From Trileptium ribeirensis (taxonomy: Eukaryota > Nematoda > Enoplea > Enoplida > Thoracostomopsidae): DNA of 64,000 nucleotides. Below are positions 46,394 through 58,342 of this stretch, one piece after another. The DNA lies in NCBI GenBank assembly GCA_030248225.1, contig JASANE010016423.1, positions 1 through 64,000 of the forward strand. Reading direction: 5' to 3'. The notes under the pieces were generated by a model, which ran no database searches, was not told where the DNA came from, and saw nothing but the letters and a program-made list of their open reading frames with translations. Each line of letters opens with the position of its first letter. Positions within the stretch are counted from its first letter, which is position 1. A program made the position numbers and the translations under genes.

Positions 46394-47687
46394 CAGGAAG
46401 TAACCAGAATAATTCCGGTTCCGGCGAAAGTCGCGTTTCGGTTACGATTGCTACAAAATGCAATTACCATACCGGAACCTGAACTCCGGTTTAAAAATAT
46501 TGTTTAAAATTGTCCACATTCCTCCTTCATCTGTGGTCCAATCATGCGTTACACAATGAACAAGTTCCAACACAACCAAACAAAAGAAAATGCTAACTTA
46601 GTAAATTACCATGTGAACGTAAGTAGGACACAATACAGTAATAATTTTTCATATTCAGCAGGCAGGAGTTTGTTAACGAAACAAATCTAGCAGCTTACTC
46701 ATTCAGAAATATGTCGTATATGTTAGAATTGAACCGGTCCAACTTGATATACATAATAAATAATATTGATTATTGAAGTACTTAGCAGTAAGCTAGGCTA
46801 ATATAAATGACGTCAAGAGCCAGCCAGTGCCGTGTAAATTTTGTAATCAGTATGTACTAGAGTAAAGTAACATATATATGCAAAGCTGCCAGAAACTGTA
46901 TTCTTGGGAACGAACTATGTATTGAAACTCTGCGAGCAGTATCACTGTTTGCCGCATCATAGCATACTGATCAGAAAATTATCATCATCTGATGGGAACT
47001 GGTTGCACAACGTTAGCCTGAACAGTGTCGCTGGCCAGCGATAAGAAAATTATAGCATACCTTTTTAATTTTCTTTTAGAAGCATATAAACCAATAATTT
47101 CAACTTTACTACGGAATAACATAACGAACGTAGTAAACCGAGGCGATTAGAGACAGAGCAAAGTTATTGTCTAGTTTATGCTCCATGCGTTACAAGAACG
47201 TGCAGTTTCACGCAGTTTATGCAAGCCTGTATAGCGGAAGGCCTTGTTCTGCTGGAAATCCAAAAAATTGATGTCTTGGTCGATAATTAAATATTTTAAC
47301 TTCATCAGGTTCTTCATAGTCCCATAGAGGCAATAATGGCATCACAATACTTAAGTTTAATGTATCATTTACTTTTAATACATTTTAAGCCTACAATGTC
47401 TTCATTTCGTCCTTCATAAGTTTTCCTATGTATAAGTTTCGAAGACCAGGTTCCCGTTCCGGTTTAAATATTTTAACTTCATCAGGTTCTTCATAGTCCC
47501 ATAGAGGCAATAATGGCATCACAATACTTAAGTTTAATGTATCATTTACTTTTAATACATTTTAAGCCTACAATGTCTTCATTTCGTCCTTCATAAGTTT
47601 TCCTATGTATAAGTTTCGAAGACCAGGTTCCCGTTCCGGTTTAAATGGACGGTTCCGAATGCTGCTTCTGGTTCCGGTTATTCCCTG
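46394..47687. mobile_element. hAT-like non-autonomous element, copy B
   Basis: Left end CAGGAAGTAACC, right end GGTTATTCCCTG. Flanks TTATCCGG and CTATCCGG match at 7 of 8 bases, the 8-bp target duplication expected for hAT. An internal 177-bp exact tandem duplication makes this copy longer than copy C. Confidence 0.78.
47288..47641. repeat. Exact 177-bp tandem duplication inside copy B
   Basis: The bases from about 47288 to 47464 repeat at 47465-47641 with no difference that I could find. The segment is single in copy C. It is either very recent or an assembly artefact. Confidence 0.93.
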
Positions 47688-47964
47688 CTATCCGGCTAAT
47701 AAGAATTTTTCGCTTAGCTCGTTTCATTCACTACTCAAAACTCAAAGATTTCAAACTTTCAAATGAGCTATCGCGTGAATCAAACCGTTCAACCAAAGTT
47801 AAGCTATACTTGTCACCCTAGAAACCCAATAACGAACAGTGTAAAATTATCTCACTATCCGGCTAGCTAAAATTCTGGAATAAATCCGCTCAGCCAAAGT
47901 TAGGTTATGCTTGTCATCCTAAGAAACCCGATAACAGAAGTTGTCAAATTTCACCATTATCCGG

Positions 47965-48853
47965 CAGGAAGTTACCAGAATAATTTCAATTCCGGCGAAA
48001 ATGGTGTTTCGGTTGTGGTTGCGACAAAAGACAAAACCATAAGGAAACCGGAACTCAGGTTTAAAAATATTGTTATTAATATGTTAGAATTGAACCGGTC
48101 CAACTTGATATACATAATAAATATTGATTATTGAAGTACTTAGCAGTAAGCTAAGCTAACATAAATGACGCCAAGTGCCAGCCAGTGCGCTTGTAAACTT
48201 TGCAATCAGTATGTACTGGAGTAAAGTAACATATATATGCAAAGCAGCCAGAAACTGCGTTCTTGGGAACGAACTATGTATTGAAACTGTGCGAGCAGTA
48301 TCACTGTTTGCCGCATCATAGCATTCTGATCAGAAAATTGTCATCATCTAACTGATGGGAACAGGTTGCACAACGTTAGCCTGAACAGTGTCTCTGGCCA
48401 ACGATCAGAAAATTATAGCATACCTTTTTATAACCAATAATTTCAAGTTTCCTACGGAATAACATAACAAATTTATATATAGTAAACGGAGGCGATTGGA
48501 GACAGAGCAAATTTATTGTCTGGTTTATGCTCCATGCGTTACAAGAACGTTGAGTTTGACGCAGATTATGCAAGCCTGTATAGCGGAAGGCATTGTTCTG
48601 CTGGGAATCCAAAAAATTGATGTCTTGGTCGATAATTAAATATTTTAACTTCATCAGGTTCTTCGTAGTCCCATAGAGGCAATAATGGCATCACCATACT
48701 TAAGTTTAATGTATCGTTTACTTTTAATACATTTTAAGTCTACAATGTCTTCATTTCGTCCTTCATAGGTTTTACTATATATAAGTTTAGAAATTCCGGT
48801 TCCGGTTTAAATGGACGGTTCCAATTGCTGCTTCTGGTTCCGGTTATTCCCTG
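47965..48853. mobile_element. hAT-like non-autonomous element, copy C
   Basis: Same ends as copy B (CAGGAAGTTACC and GGTTATTCCCTG) and the same flanks (TTATCCGG / CTATGCGG). It is about 0.9 kb and lacks some interior sequence near its left end that copy B keeps. Confidence 0.75.
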
Positions 48854-49170
48854 CTATGCGGCTAATAAGAATTTTTCGCTTAGCTCGTTTCATTCACTAC
48901 TCAAAACTCAAAGGTTTCAAACTTTCAAATGAGCTATGGCGTGAATCAAACCGTCCAATCAAAGTTAAGCTATACTTGTCACCCTAAAAACCCAATAACG
49001 AACAGTGTAAAATTATCCCGCTATCCAACAATTAAGAATTCTGGACTACTTCCGAAATTACAGGTTAATGTTTGGTTTACAAGTATTATTTCCGTATTCC
49101 ATATAAACTGTTTAGTACAGGCTGCTGGAAATTTTAATAGATAACTAAAGATACTTCAGCGAATACAAAG

Positions 49171-49260
49171 CTGGGCTCTCCAAATTGAGGGGTCCCTGGA
49201 ATTTTTCGGTTCCCCTGGTTCATGTCCCCTGGCAAAATTTTCAGCGAATGGAGAGCCCAG
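49171..49260. mobile_element. MITE-2, copy B: 90-bp minimal element with 5-bp target duplication
   Basis: CTGGGCTCTCCAAATTG at the left, GAGAGCCCAG at the right, flanked on both sides by CAAAG. This is an internally deleted but structurally complete copy. Confidence 0.85.
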
Positions 49261-49637
49261 CAAAGACTACAATTTTGCTTTATCATTATACAAATACCAC
49301 CGGGTATATTTGCTGCAGTTTTATTAAAATGGATTATGCTTGGTCTTTCTGCGCGAGGACTGTGTGCTTCTGGTCTTATCAGGGTTAAATACGGCTTAGA
49401 TAATGGTACTCCTTTGCACTCTATAGGCAATATTCAGGTATATTATAATACATGCGTATATATCTTGTTCTCCATCAGCCATTATCCCGTGCGGCTGCAG
49501 GGTCGGGTTTGTGCTTTATTATATGTCAATGGCATAGAACTGGGGCTAAAGATCGCCACTTTTGCTACCCGCTGTTAATTCGTCCATTAATTTCGTTGCT
49601 TAGTATGGCGTAGTCCGCAGTAGGCGCCTGGTAACGT

Positions 49638-50009
49638 TTACATGAATAAAATTTCAAGACTAAAAAAGATGCCTTTAGTGGTATGTGAAATTAGACGAAT
49701 AATTGATCTGTAGTTTGCACCGTTTGCTGGGCTGCATTTCTGTTTCCAGACTGGGACTATGGCGATAATTTTCCAGACATTAGACGTTCTGTTTTCTTTG
49801 ACAATCTGAATAAACAGCTGGGATAACCAATATGCCTGATTCCATCCATTTGCCTTTAAAAAATGACCTGGTATCTCGTCAGGTCCCGCTGCTTTTCCAG
49901 ATTTAACAAGTTTCAGTGCAGCCAACTTCTTCGATTGAAATAGCCAGAACCGGCCCGGTAACACTTGGAAGTGATAAAATAGGATAGGCAGAGACATGCC
50001 GAAGTGCAT
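49638..50009 (-). pseudogene. Reverse transcriptase fragment of a second LINE lineage
   Basis: A 123-codon minus-strand frame contains KSGKAAGPDEIPGHFLKA, then WLSQLFIQIVKENRTSNVW, then NYRSIIRLISHTTK. This is the finger region of a LINE RT (family pattern GKA-x-GPD-x-IP...NYRPI-RLLSHT-x-K), with one extra Ile in the last motif. Both ends are truncated; the palm motifs are absent. RTE-like is a reasonable guess. It differs from both other LINE remnants. Confidence 0.8.
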
Positions 50010-50049
50010 ACGTATATAAATATTCGTTTATAGCTGTATCCAGCGGAGC

Positions 50050-50900
50050 TTGTTCTATATGTTGTCATTATACATAAACAGAAACAGGATTTGTGTTTGA
50101 TGTGTATATCACCCTAGCCTAAAGGTTCTAAAGCAGTTGAAGTCCTATAATTCTGGTCAAACATGAGTTAAGTAACACCACCTATAATTCTGCACGGCAC
50201 GATGCCTATTACATCTCAAGGGCGGAAAACAACGAACAGCAAAATAAGTGGCGAGAGACGAAATTCTTTGGGGAAATCCGGTTAGACTGTAATGGATTCT
50301 AAACCACTTCAAGCCCCCTCAAAACATGAGGCAGTCACGCACCATTCTAGGTGCCATACCGTCCTATTCACCGTAGTGTAAAGGCTGCAGAAATATGTCG
50401 TATGCAGTTTTAGATACCATGAAAGCAATATATTACTGGCTAGTCCAAAGTGGGGGCGGCATTTTCGGCTGCCCCACGACAAAACGGAGGTACCCCCGGC
50501 AAAAATTCGAGTACTTCTCGGCTCAAAGCCCCCTGCTGAGAAAATAAACGCGACAAAATCGGCCAAAAAATTAGCTCCCGGCAGGTGAGTCGGGGGCCCT
50601 CCGGCTCAGCCCCGCCCTCGGCTATAATTTCCAAGGTTTGGGCTAGCCAGTATTATAACCAAACTAAAGACGCAATATAATCTGGAAATCGGTCGTATCA
50701 CCCCCTATCCCAATGAAGACTTTTGCAAAGGCATTAAATATTCGTGCGAGCTGTTGTAGATAACAGAACAATCGTATTCAACATACAAGAAAACCACTAC
50801 ACATGCCATTCTTGATGCACTGTACTACATAACCGAAAAAATTAAGGCAGATATTTTGGAAATGTGGTCCGTCGACCGTAAAATCTTTGAAACCCCGAAA
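50050..50900 (+). repeat. Dispersed repeat family R1, interrupted by a MITE-1
   Basis: The left part matches the 57.4-57.7 kb copy (TGATGTGTATATCACCC...GAAAACAACG...). The right part has the GGAAATCGG/GATAACAGAACAATCGTATTC units. The two halves are split by MITE-1 at 50434-50653. Confidence 0.55.
50434..50653. mobile_element. MITE-1, copy 2, nested in R1
   Basis: Ends TTACTGGCTAGTCCAAA and TTTGGGCTAGCCAGTAT are a 17-base inverted repeat. The GC-rich interior matches 9539-9780. Confidence 0.8.
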
Positions 50901-50902
50901 AG

Positions 50903-51735
50903 CAGAGAGTAACCAGTATTCCGGTTCCAGCGAAAATGGTGTTTCAGTTTCATTATTCCAGGATTCCAAAAACCATGCCGGACCGGAATTCCTGTTTAAA
51001 ATTTTTGTTTAATTTTTTGCCATGTATACTGTGACCAGGTTCCAATACAACCTGACAAAACAACTATCTCAAATTGCCACATGAAAACATAAGCAGGACA
51101 ACTGAATATTTTGCACTGTCCTTAATTTTGAGTACTTTGCAATGTTATAAGCTTGTCTGACATGAACTGCCTCAAATACCAGACAGTACGCTCGTAAACT
51201 TTGTAAATACGCATACACTGGCGTTAAGTACATATCAGCACTACAACCAGAAATTGCATTCTTTTCAACGATCTGTTTATTTTCAAATGTGCGATAGCAA
51301 TATCGCAGTGTCTCATTTTTACAGCAATCTGTTTAAAAATATAAAGCATACCCTGCTTAATTTTCTTTAGACCCAATATAATTACATGTCTCCTACAGAA
51401 TAACATATACCAATGTTTATCTCGCAATTTGATACGAAAGAAAACAGAACGAAATTGTTTTGCATACGATGCATGTTTCACACTGCACATGCAATATAAC
51501 GTATTTACACTGGAAGGTATAGTGGAAAGCATTTCTGTTGCACTGGCGGACCCCCAAAAGTCGACAAACAATTCAACCCATAAATGACTTAGAGCATTTT
51601 AGCTTTCTCAGCCTCGTAAAAGTAGCAGATACAATTATTGTATAATAGCATTATATTAAGTGCAATGTAAAAATTATTTTAACACATCTTAAAGTCACCA
51701 TATCTTTATTTATTCCTCCATTTTGTTTAATGGAA
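50903..51735. mobile_element. hAT-like non-autonomous element, copy D (degenerate)
   Basis: It begins CAGAGAGTAACCAG, followed by ATTCCGGTTCCAGCGAAAATGG as in the other copies. The right end has decayed, so the boundary near 51735 is approximate. Confidence 0.55.
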
Positions 51736-51974
51736 TTCTGAGTAGTGATTAAAACAAGCGTAGCGGAGAAAATTATTCTCACTGGCCAGAGTGGTAAATT
51801 TCGACGGTGTCTGTTTCCCGGTTTTTTTGAGGTGACACTCTGGCTGGGCGGAATGACTCGCGCGATAGCTCATTCGAAAGCTAAAACTCTCTATTTATTC
51901 TCTTTAGTTAGACACGAAAACATGTTCCAATTTCCTACTGTCGTAACAGTAGGTCGTATGAAGCATATTATAAA

Positions 51975-53042
51975 CAAGGTAACAATGCTACGACGTTGCA
52001 TATAAAATGCATATGTTTATTCATGTAAAATTTTGGAACAAGGTTTCAAAATTTAAGTTAATGATCAATACGTGTTTCGAAATACGATTTAATGTTAAAT
52101 ATCACTGCCATACAAGTGCCTTTTTAGAATGCCAACCGTTACAATAGCCACAAAAACATATTCACACTGCTAATATCTTTGTGGTGCTTAGGGTCTTGTT
52201 TTATGTATTGACCTAACAAAATGGCCGTGATTCGGCATTATCTGTGGGTTACAGGGTTTAATATATTTTAAACATTGCAATTTTTAATATTAGATGTAGC
52301 CGATGCAATAGTGTTGGTCAATTGCCGTAAAAGCCCACGGCCGGTCGGGTGAACGTTATCCCGCCGTCGCACAGCAACTGAGCATTCAGCCGGCTTAAGT
52401 CACGGACCAGTTACTGAGTCGCTGACCGGCAATTGTGACCCTGGCAAGCCGTTGAGTCCCCGGTAGGCCATTGTTCCGCCGGCAAGCCGTTGTGGCACCG
52501 GCGGACCATTGTGCCGCCGGCAAGGGCTTTGTGCCACCGGCAGGCCCTTGTGACAATGGCTGGCAGTTGAGTTGACCGCCGGCTGTTGAGTCAATGGCGG
52601 GCTGACTATTTTATCGCCTGGCCCATGGCCTAATATTTGTCCTTAAGTCTGGCTGCTGCCCAACACTATTGCAGAGCCTTTTTATATATGCATCATCAAC
52701 AAATGTAGCACGCTTCATCGTGACAATTCATTGCATTATATCTTGTATTAATATCAAAATACATTTTTTCGTAAATCAAGTAGCTTTATTAAGCTCTGGA
52801 GACTAGCCTGTGATGTATCTCCTTCAGTACTTTCCACAATACTTTGAGAGTCGGCATATGTTTTTGTAGCTATTATAATGGTTAGAATTCTGAAAAACAC
52901 TTGTATGGCAGTGGTATTTTAGCATTAAATCGTATTTGGAAACACGTAGTGATCATTAACTTAAATTTTAAAACCTTATTCCAAAATTTTACATGAATAA
53001 ACATATGCATTTTACATGCTACGTCGTAGCATTGTTACCTTG
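51975..53042. mobile_element. Foldback element with GC-rich minisatellite core
   Basis: Arms of about 200 bases (51975-52195 and 52850-53042) are reverse complements at roughly 90 percent by eye, starting CAAGGTAACAATGCTACGACG. An inner inverted pair GCAATAGTGTTGG (52305-52317) / CCAACACTATTGC (52660-52672) brackets the core. The core (about 52326-52650) is a run of 19-20 base units like CCGGCAAGCCGTTGTGCCG, strongly GC-rich in AT-rich surroundings. No transposase. Confidence 0.82.
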
Positions 53043-53189
53043 TATTATTTTTTACAAGGTCACGATATACACTTTAGATTCAGGGAGGGAGAAAATATAT
53101 CAATGAAGCTTTGGTCACAATAACAACCATTTTTAGCATTGGCATCAAAAAGTTTACTGACAAATTATAATGCAATCTATAATACATGT

Positions 53190-53935
53190 GAATATTTGAG
53201 CTCCAAGCTCCGGTCGGCTGTAGAGCCAAGCCTACCATGTCTGGCCAGTCGAGCCGAGTCTAGTATATCTGGCAAAGTTGGGGTCAGCTCTCTAAATACT
53301 TTTATAAAATCAACAAACATGTTTAAAACACGTGATGTATAGCATAGTATATACCGCCATACAACCCGAGGCAGGGGTTCAGGGAAGTTACCCCAACACC
53401 CCGGGCCAGGTCTACTCCTACTCCCGACGGTACCACGCTACCTTCCCCACCCCAGTGCACCGCAATTGTCAAAATAAAGGATGTCCGCGGGGGGAGCAAG
53501 GTCGCCAACCTTTTCAACACCCCTGGACGACTCCCCGAAGGGCATCCATTCCGTCAAGGCCGCCAGCAACCACGGGCTTCGATTTCACCCAACGAGATGA
53601 CCCGCTGCCAAAACCGCTACTTCCGACACCTAAGATAGAATGTAAGCATGCATGGTATACCGCCAAAAGCAGAAACAGACAAGGCTTCGTCGGCTCGGTT
53701 ATAAGGTTCATTTGACGGTTTGTATTTGACTTTTGTAAAATTGTTGGATCGTAAACTTTATTTATTTCGAGTCGGAACGTGAATCATATCTCTTTTTCGG
53801 AAGAGCCGAGCCGAGCAGGAAACCGATCCTGAAGAGTCTGCCGAACTTTTTCTGGTTGCGTCGACAGCCGAACCAAACCGACATGACTCATTAATAGCCT
53901 AGTCGAGCTAGAAAGTTATAGTTCTTTTTCACCCA
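53190..53935. other. GC-richer patch with GAGCCGAGCCGAG-type motifs, unclassified
   Basis: Both ends contain AGCTCCAAGCTC/GTCGAGC and GAGCCGAG motifs around a C-rich middle. Frames on both strands (for example 53332-53715 plus and 53514-53711 minus) follow from the low stop density of GC-rich DNA and show no family. Probably another repeat. Confidence 0.35.
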
Positions 53936-53995
53936 TAAAATATAATACATATATTTTAGGTATACATGCAGTGTGTACTAACCATACGTGCTTGA

Positions 53996-55150
53996 GGTGG
54001 GGTCCTTTGGGGGCCGCCTTCAGTTTCCTACGGGAGGGGTTAGGAGGCGGTCGTAAGTGGAGGCGGGGGCGGGGCGGAATCTATGTGTTCGGCGCCTGGC
54101 GTACCACCAGAGGGGGGTTGGATGACCTGTCAGGGAATAGACGAGCCGTTTGTGGGAGGAGATCCGAGCCTCAGGGAGGGTAAGTTTTACCCCATACATT
54201 CTGAAGCAGTGGTTCAGAAGGATATCCACGCTGAAGCTTCAGACCCCTGAGGCCCCGGACCTACGCCCTCGCCGAAGGGCCCTACCCTTGCCTTCCTGAT
54301 TTTGCGCACTCGATCCCTGGTCCCCCGGCGAACGCAAAATTTTAGAAATTTGGCGAAAGTTGGAAAAAAGGAAGACATTTTGACAAAATTGGGAAAAACT
54401 AGGTGTTCGGGGGAGTCATCATTTTTTGCAGAACCCACCCCCTCCCCACGCCGGAGCACATGGCCCTGGAGGTCTCTATCCCTTGAGATTATCGCCCTTC
54501 CCCAACCCCGCCTGCAACCTTGGAGTGTCAGCACGTATGCTACTATCCCTATGCGTTCGGCACCTGGCACACCACCGGAAGAAGGCGGAACGACCTGTCA
54601 GGGGTAACCGAGCCGTTGGGGAGATGGCGTCCGAGCCTCTGAGAGGGTAAGCATTTGCCCCATACATTCAGAAGCAGGGGTTCAGGGTGACTATGCAAGC
54701 TGAACTCTCAGACCCCTGAGACCCTGGATTACCCATAGGCTGAGGGTACCAACCTAACCCACTGATTCTGCGCACGCATTCTCCTCTCCCCCAGCGAGCG
54801 GAAAATTTCAGAAATTTTTGCAGAAATTGGCAAAAAGGAATGAAAATTTGCAAAAATTGGGGTATAATCGGGTCTTATGGGGAATCGTCACCTTTTTCAG
54901 CACTTCCCATGCTGGAGGACCTCCACCTGGAGGCCGCTATCCTCTGAGCTAAACTCCCTCCTCCTTCCCCGCAGACCCCGGCTACCCCGCCTGAGACATC
55001 AGAGCGGCAGCAAGTATGCGCTGGCCTACCCCTGCTGAATACAACCCTACCTCCCCTGATGGTCCGCCTCTAACCCCTGAAATGACAAACTCTACCCTTC
55101 TCCCCGCTCACGCTCGCTACCCCTGAGACCTTGGAGCGCCAACATGTATG
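53996..55150. repeat. GC-rich tandem array, unit ~467 bp, about 2.4 copies
   Basis: The markers ATGYGTTCGGCRCCTGGC (54083 and 54551) and AGTATGCGCTGGCC (55015) give periods of 468 and 465. Units share GACCTGTCAGGG, GTAAG-TT-CCCCATACATTC, AGACCCCTGAG and GCAAAATTT blocks. Several overlapping frames on both strands come from base composition. Confidence 0.8.
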
Positions 55151-55779
55151 CATTATCACTGTATGGATTGGCGCAAATTAAGTTTACTCTCACATTAGAC
55201 TGCTTAACTCGTAGTTAATCTCACTTTGTTTGTATTTGTCGAAATGAAAATACATTAGCTACTACGGAGACAATGCGGAAGCTATGCAGTTAGCTATGGC
55301 GAAATAAAATTTATTTATTAACTTAACGTGTTTAATATACACAACTTAACGTATTTAATATACACCAATAATGGACTTCTTGATCTGTTAACCATGACAT
55401 AAAATGAAAATTGAATTGAAATATAAAGGGAGATGGAACAAAATATGAAGACGCACGTGCCTATTCTATTCTGCAAAGAATGTGTTAGTGAAATCTAACT
55501 CGGCTTCAAAAATAAATGTCTATTGATCCAAAACGGTGTTCTCAAAATTTTTCCTTAATTTTATGCGCTCCGTTCGTGCAGTAATCCTTGTGCCACCTCG
55601 GTCGAAACAATACACATAAACTTATCAACATGGCCAATATCTGAAACTCACCAGATTGTACTTTATGAAAAGTTGTATCTTCAAAGAGTATTAAGCTCCG
55701 GTTCTTATTTAAATTCTAAAAATTTCCTTTAAAAAGTGCACCATTATTCGCATAAAATATAGGGACACTGCTGCGTCCC
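55151..55779. other. Intron sequence, no gene; one 23-base direct repeat
   Basis: AACTTAACGTGTTTAATATAC is repeated with one change near 55320-55365. Nothing else is recognised. Confidence 0.4.
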
Positions 55780-56300
55780 TATAATTATATCTCGATAACG
55801 GAATCAGATATTACGAGAGCAATATAAGCTCTATTAATCTACAATAATGCTTTGCTACACAACCCTTTCAATGCAGGATTTATGTCAAAAGGGTTTTTAA
55901 TAGGCCCGTGAGACCCGAAATATACGAAAATGGCAATATCTCTGCAGCCACTTGATTTATGTGGGTGTTATTGGGATCATCTCATAGAGCAGTACAGCTC
56001 TACATTGCTGCACCTTTGGGTACAAATAGGTTTTTTAAACGGAACCATGAGACTCGAAATACACAACAACGTTAAGATCATATCTCCGAAACCGGTCGCA
56101 ACATCTCCCCAACCACTCGAGCTATATAGGCGTCACTGCACTCCTTCGGTACAGGAATTCACTTATATACGCTTCAGGTTTGGCTCAAAATGGGTTTTGA
56201 AATGGGCCCATGAAAACTAAAGTACACCAAAACGCTAATCTCTCCACAACCACTGGAACTAGACTGGTATTATTATTGGTCTCACTTTGAAGAGCAGTTC
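55780..56300. repeat. About three tandem copies of a ~150-bp unit
   Basis: Units share GAGACYCGAAATA-AC and AATATCTC-GCA-CCAC followed by a hydrophobic-looking TTGGG-TC block (near 55916, 56056 and 56215). Diverged. Confidence 0.65.
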
Positions 56301-56394
56301 ATCCTCTGCGTAGTTAGGATTACCTACTGTTGAATTACGCAATACGCAATACCCAGACGCAACACCGGTTATTCCCTGCCAAAAGGCATGATGC

Positions 56395-56870
56395 CGTTAA
56401 TTTCAATTTTAGATCCTTCGTACGCAGCATGCTTGATAACCCGAAAAATACTCTTTTGAAGCTACAAAAACGCAATGTCATGCCGAAATTTGAAAAATTG
56501 ATATTTATGACAAAGGGTTGTCGAACAGCGGCCGTTGTGCTAGTGCTACAAAAAATTGGTGTTGGGAAAAGCTGTACATGTTGATGAGCTTAACATAATA
56601 TGGTATGCGAATTCTGTATAGCAAGATACCGGAACACGTATGGACAGATTTGGCAAAATCCCTTGTCAGCTTTTGCCTTTTTGATCCAGGGGATTGGGTC
56701 GAAGCTACAATAAGGCACATCGGCATCAATTTTTCTATCGAACAAAATTTTTTTCGAAATCCATCCACCCGAAAATTAGTTTTGAGTGCCACCTACAGAT
56801 GAAATTTTCAAGACTTTCCTCCTAGCACCCTCGGTGGAAACTCCGTTTCAATTATACGTGCCTTACGAAT
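56395..56870 (+). repeat. Dispersed repeat family R1, 3'-half copy
   Basis: It holds the core from TGATAACCCG through CATGCCGAAATTTG and GACAAAGGGTTGTCG to the CGAAATCCATCCACCCG and CCCTCGGTGGAAAC end. Confidence 0.65.
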
Positions 56871-57299
56871 ATTATGTATTACATATACGTAAACAACGAT
56901 GTGTGCAGTAAAATCGCAAACAGTGAAACCGAAATACGTTTCATTACGCAAATTAAAATCGTTTTGGTTTATCATAGACTCAATTTTATTTCACTTTTGA
57001 TACAAAAACTAATTTAAAATTCACCAAACTGAATTCAGTGTCAGTCGATTTAAATTCACCTGTCAAAACTTCGAATTCAATAATTGTGTAAATATAAAAT
57101 CTAAAATCGATTTCTTGAGTTTTGATAAGAGATTTAAATTGATTGAAATAGAACTAAACATGGGGAATTTGAAATCAGTTTTGGTGCTAAAAATGAAATG
57201 AAATTGACTCAATCAAAACCAAACGTATTTTTATTATGAAAAACAATGAAACTGATTTCAATTTCACGTTTTACTATATCACAGCAGACATCTTACTGT
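56871..57299. other. Intron sequence, no gene; AT-rich with AAATTCA/TGAATTT-like runs
   Basis: Several GAAACTGATTTCAATTTC-like inverted short motifs occur (56925-57270). No coding signal. Confidence 0.4.
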
Positions 57300-58300
57300 A
57301 GTTTGCGCATCCTCACTTCGCATTCCCGTGGTAATCAAACGACGTACTAGTATCTCGCAAGCGATGGTTAAACGGAGCAAGAGTGGTTTCATCTACAGTT
57401 ATAATAATTATGTGTAATCGACTAATCGCCTATAAAAGGCTTTCTGTGTGTTATGCCTAAAACCTCTCGAACTCCTGAAGCCTTTATTCTGGTCTGATAT
57501 AAATCAAGAACACCGTCTACAGTGTATCACAATTTGTAATAGCTTTCCAACGGCGCAGAAAACAACACAAAACTAAATAAGGAACGACTCATAATATTTT
57601 TTTCGTAAGTCGGGTACGTTCACAGTCGGCGTTAAACCATTTGAAGTCCCTGAAAAAGTATGAAACTACAGTACCCGGCAAAAATGACTGTGGCTCACTC
57701 GCGCCTCGGTCGAAATAGATTTGGAATGTATTACTAATTAGTCTCGAAATCTCCAGCGAGCCACTCGCTCGCGGCTCGCTTGAGACGCGATGATCATTTC
57801 TGACATGTAGTCGTGTTGGATTCTAGACGACTACCCTGCTCTATTCAACGCAACGAAAACCCTATATAGACCGTTGTAAATCCCCTGAAATTAATACATA
57901 TCCAACCATCTTAAGACAGATTGTAGTCTGGAAATTGGGCTTGTCGACCTAAACTCATTTATAACCACTGAAAAGGCATGAAATATTTATGCTGGACTCT
58001 AGCAAATCATAATACTCAGGATACCAAAGAACATACTAGAGATTATTTCTGACATGTAGTCGTGTTGGATTCTAGACGACTACCCTGCTCTATTCAACGC
58101 AACGAAAACCCTATATACACCGTTGTAAATCTCCTGAAATTAATACATATCCAAACATCTTAAGACAGATTGTAGTCTGGAAATTGGGCTTGTCGACCTA
58201 AACTCATTTATAACCACTGAAAAGGTATGAAATATTTATGCTGGATTCTAGCAAATCATTGTACTCCGGATACCAAAGAACATACTAGAGATTATTGCAA
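57300..58300 (+). repeat. Dispersed repeat family R1, 5'-half copy with a 249-bp tandem duplication
   Basis: The start (TCTCGCAAGCGATGGTTAAA) and the middle match other copies. The segment 57796-58044 is repeated at 58045-58293 with only a few changes (TTTCTGACATGTAGTCGTG at each start). It ends where the CACTACG element begins. Confidence 0.75.
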
Positions 58301-58342
58301 ATGCTCTGCGCGCAATAGATAAATAGTAACAATATCGAGATT

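Larger units (their letters stand above)
46080..49030. repeat. Large tandem duplication containing hAT-like copies B and C
   Basis: A flank segment with TTTCAAATGAGCTAT, CAAAGTTAAGCTATACTTG and CTATCCGGCTA recurs before copy B, between B and C, and after C. Flank plus element forms a roughly 1.3-1.6 kb unit repeated about twice, with a third flank. Both element copies keep the same insertion site, so the duplication followed the insertion. Confidence 0.75.

Noticed and set aside
53332..54650. Several 60-127 codon frames on both strands.
   Set aside because: They result from GC-rich repeats with few stop codons; frames overlap in opposite directions and are not kept between repeat units.
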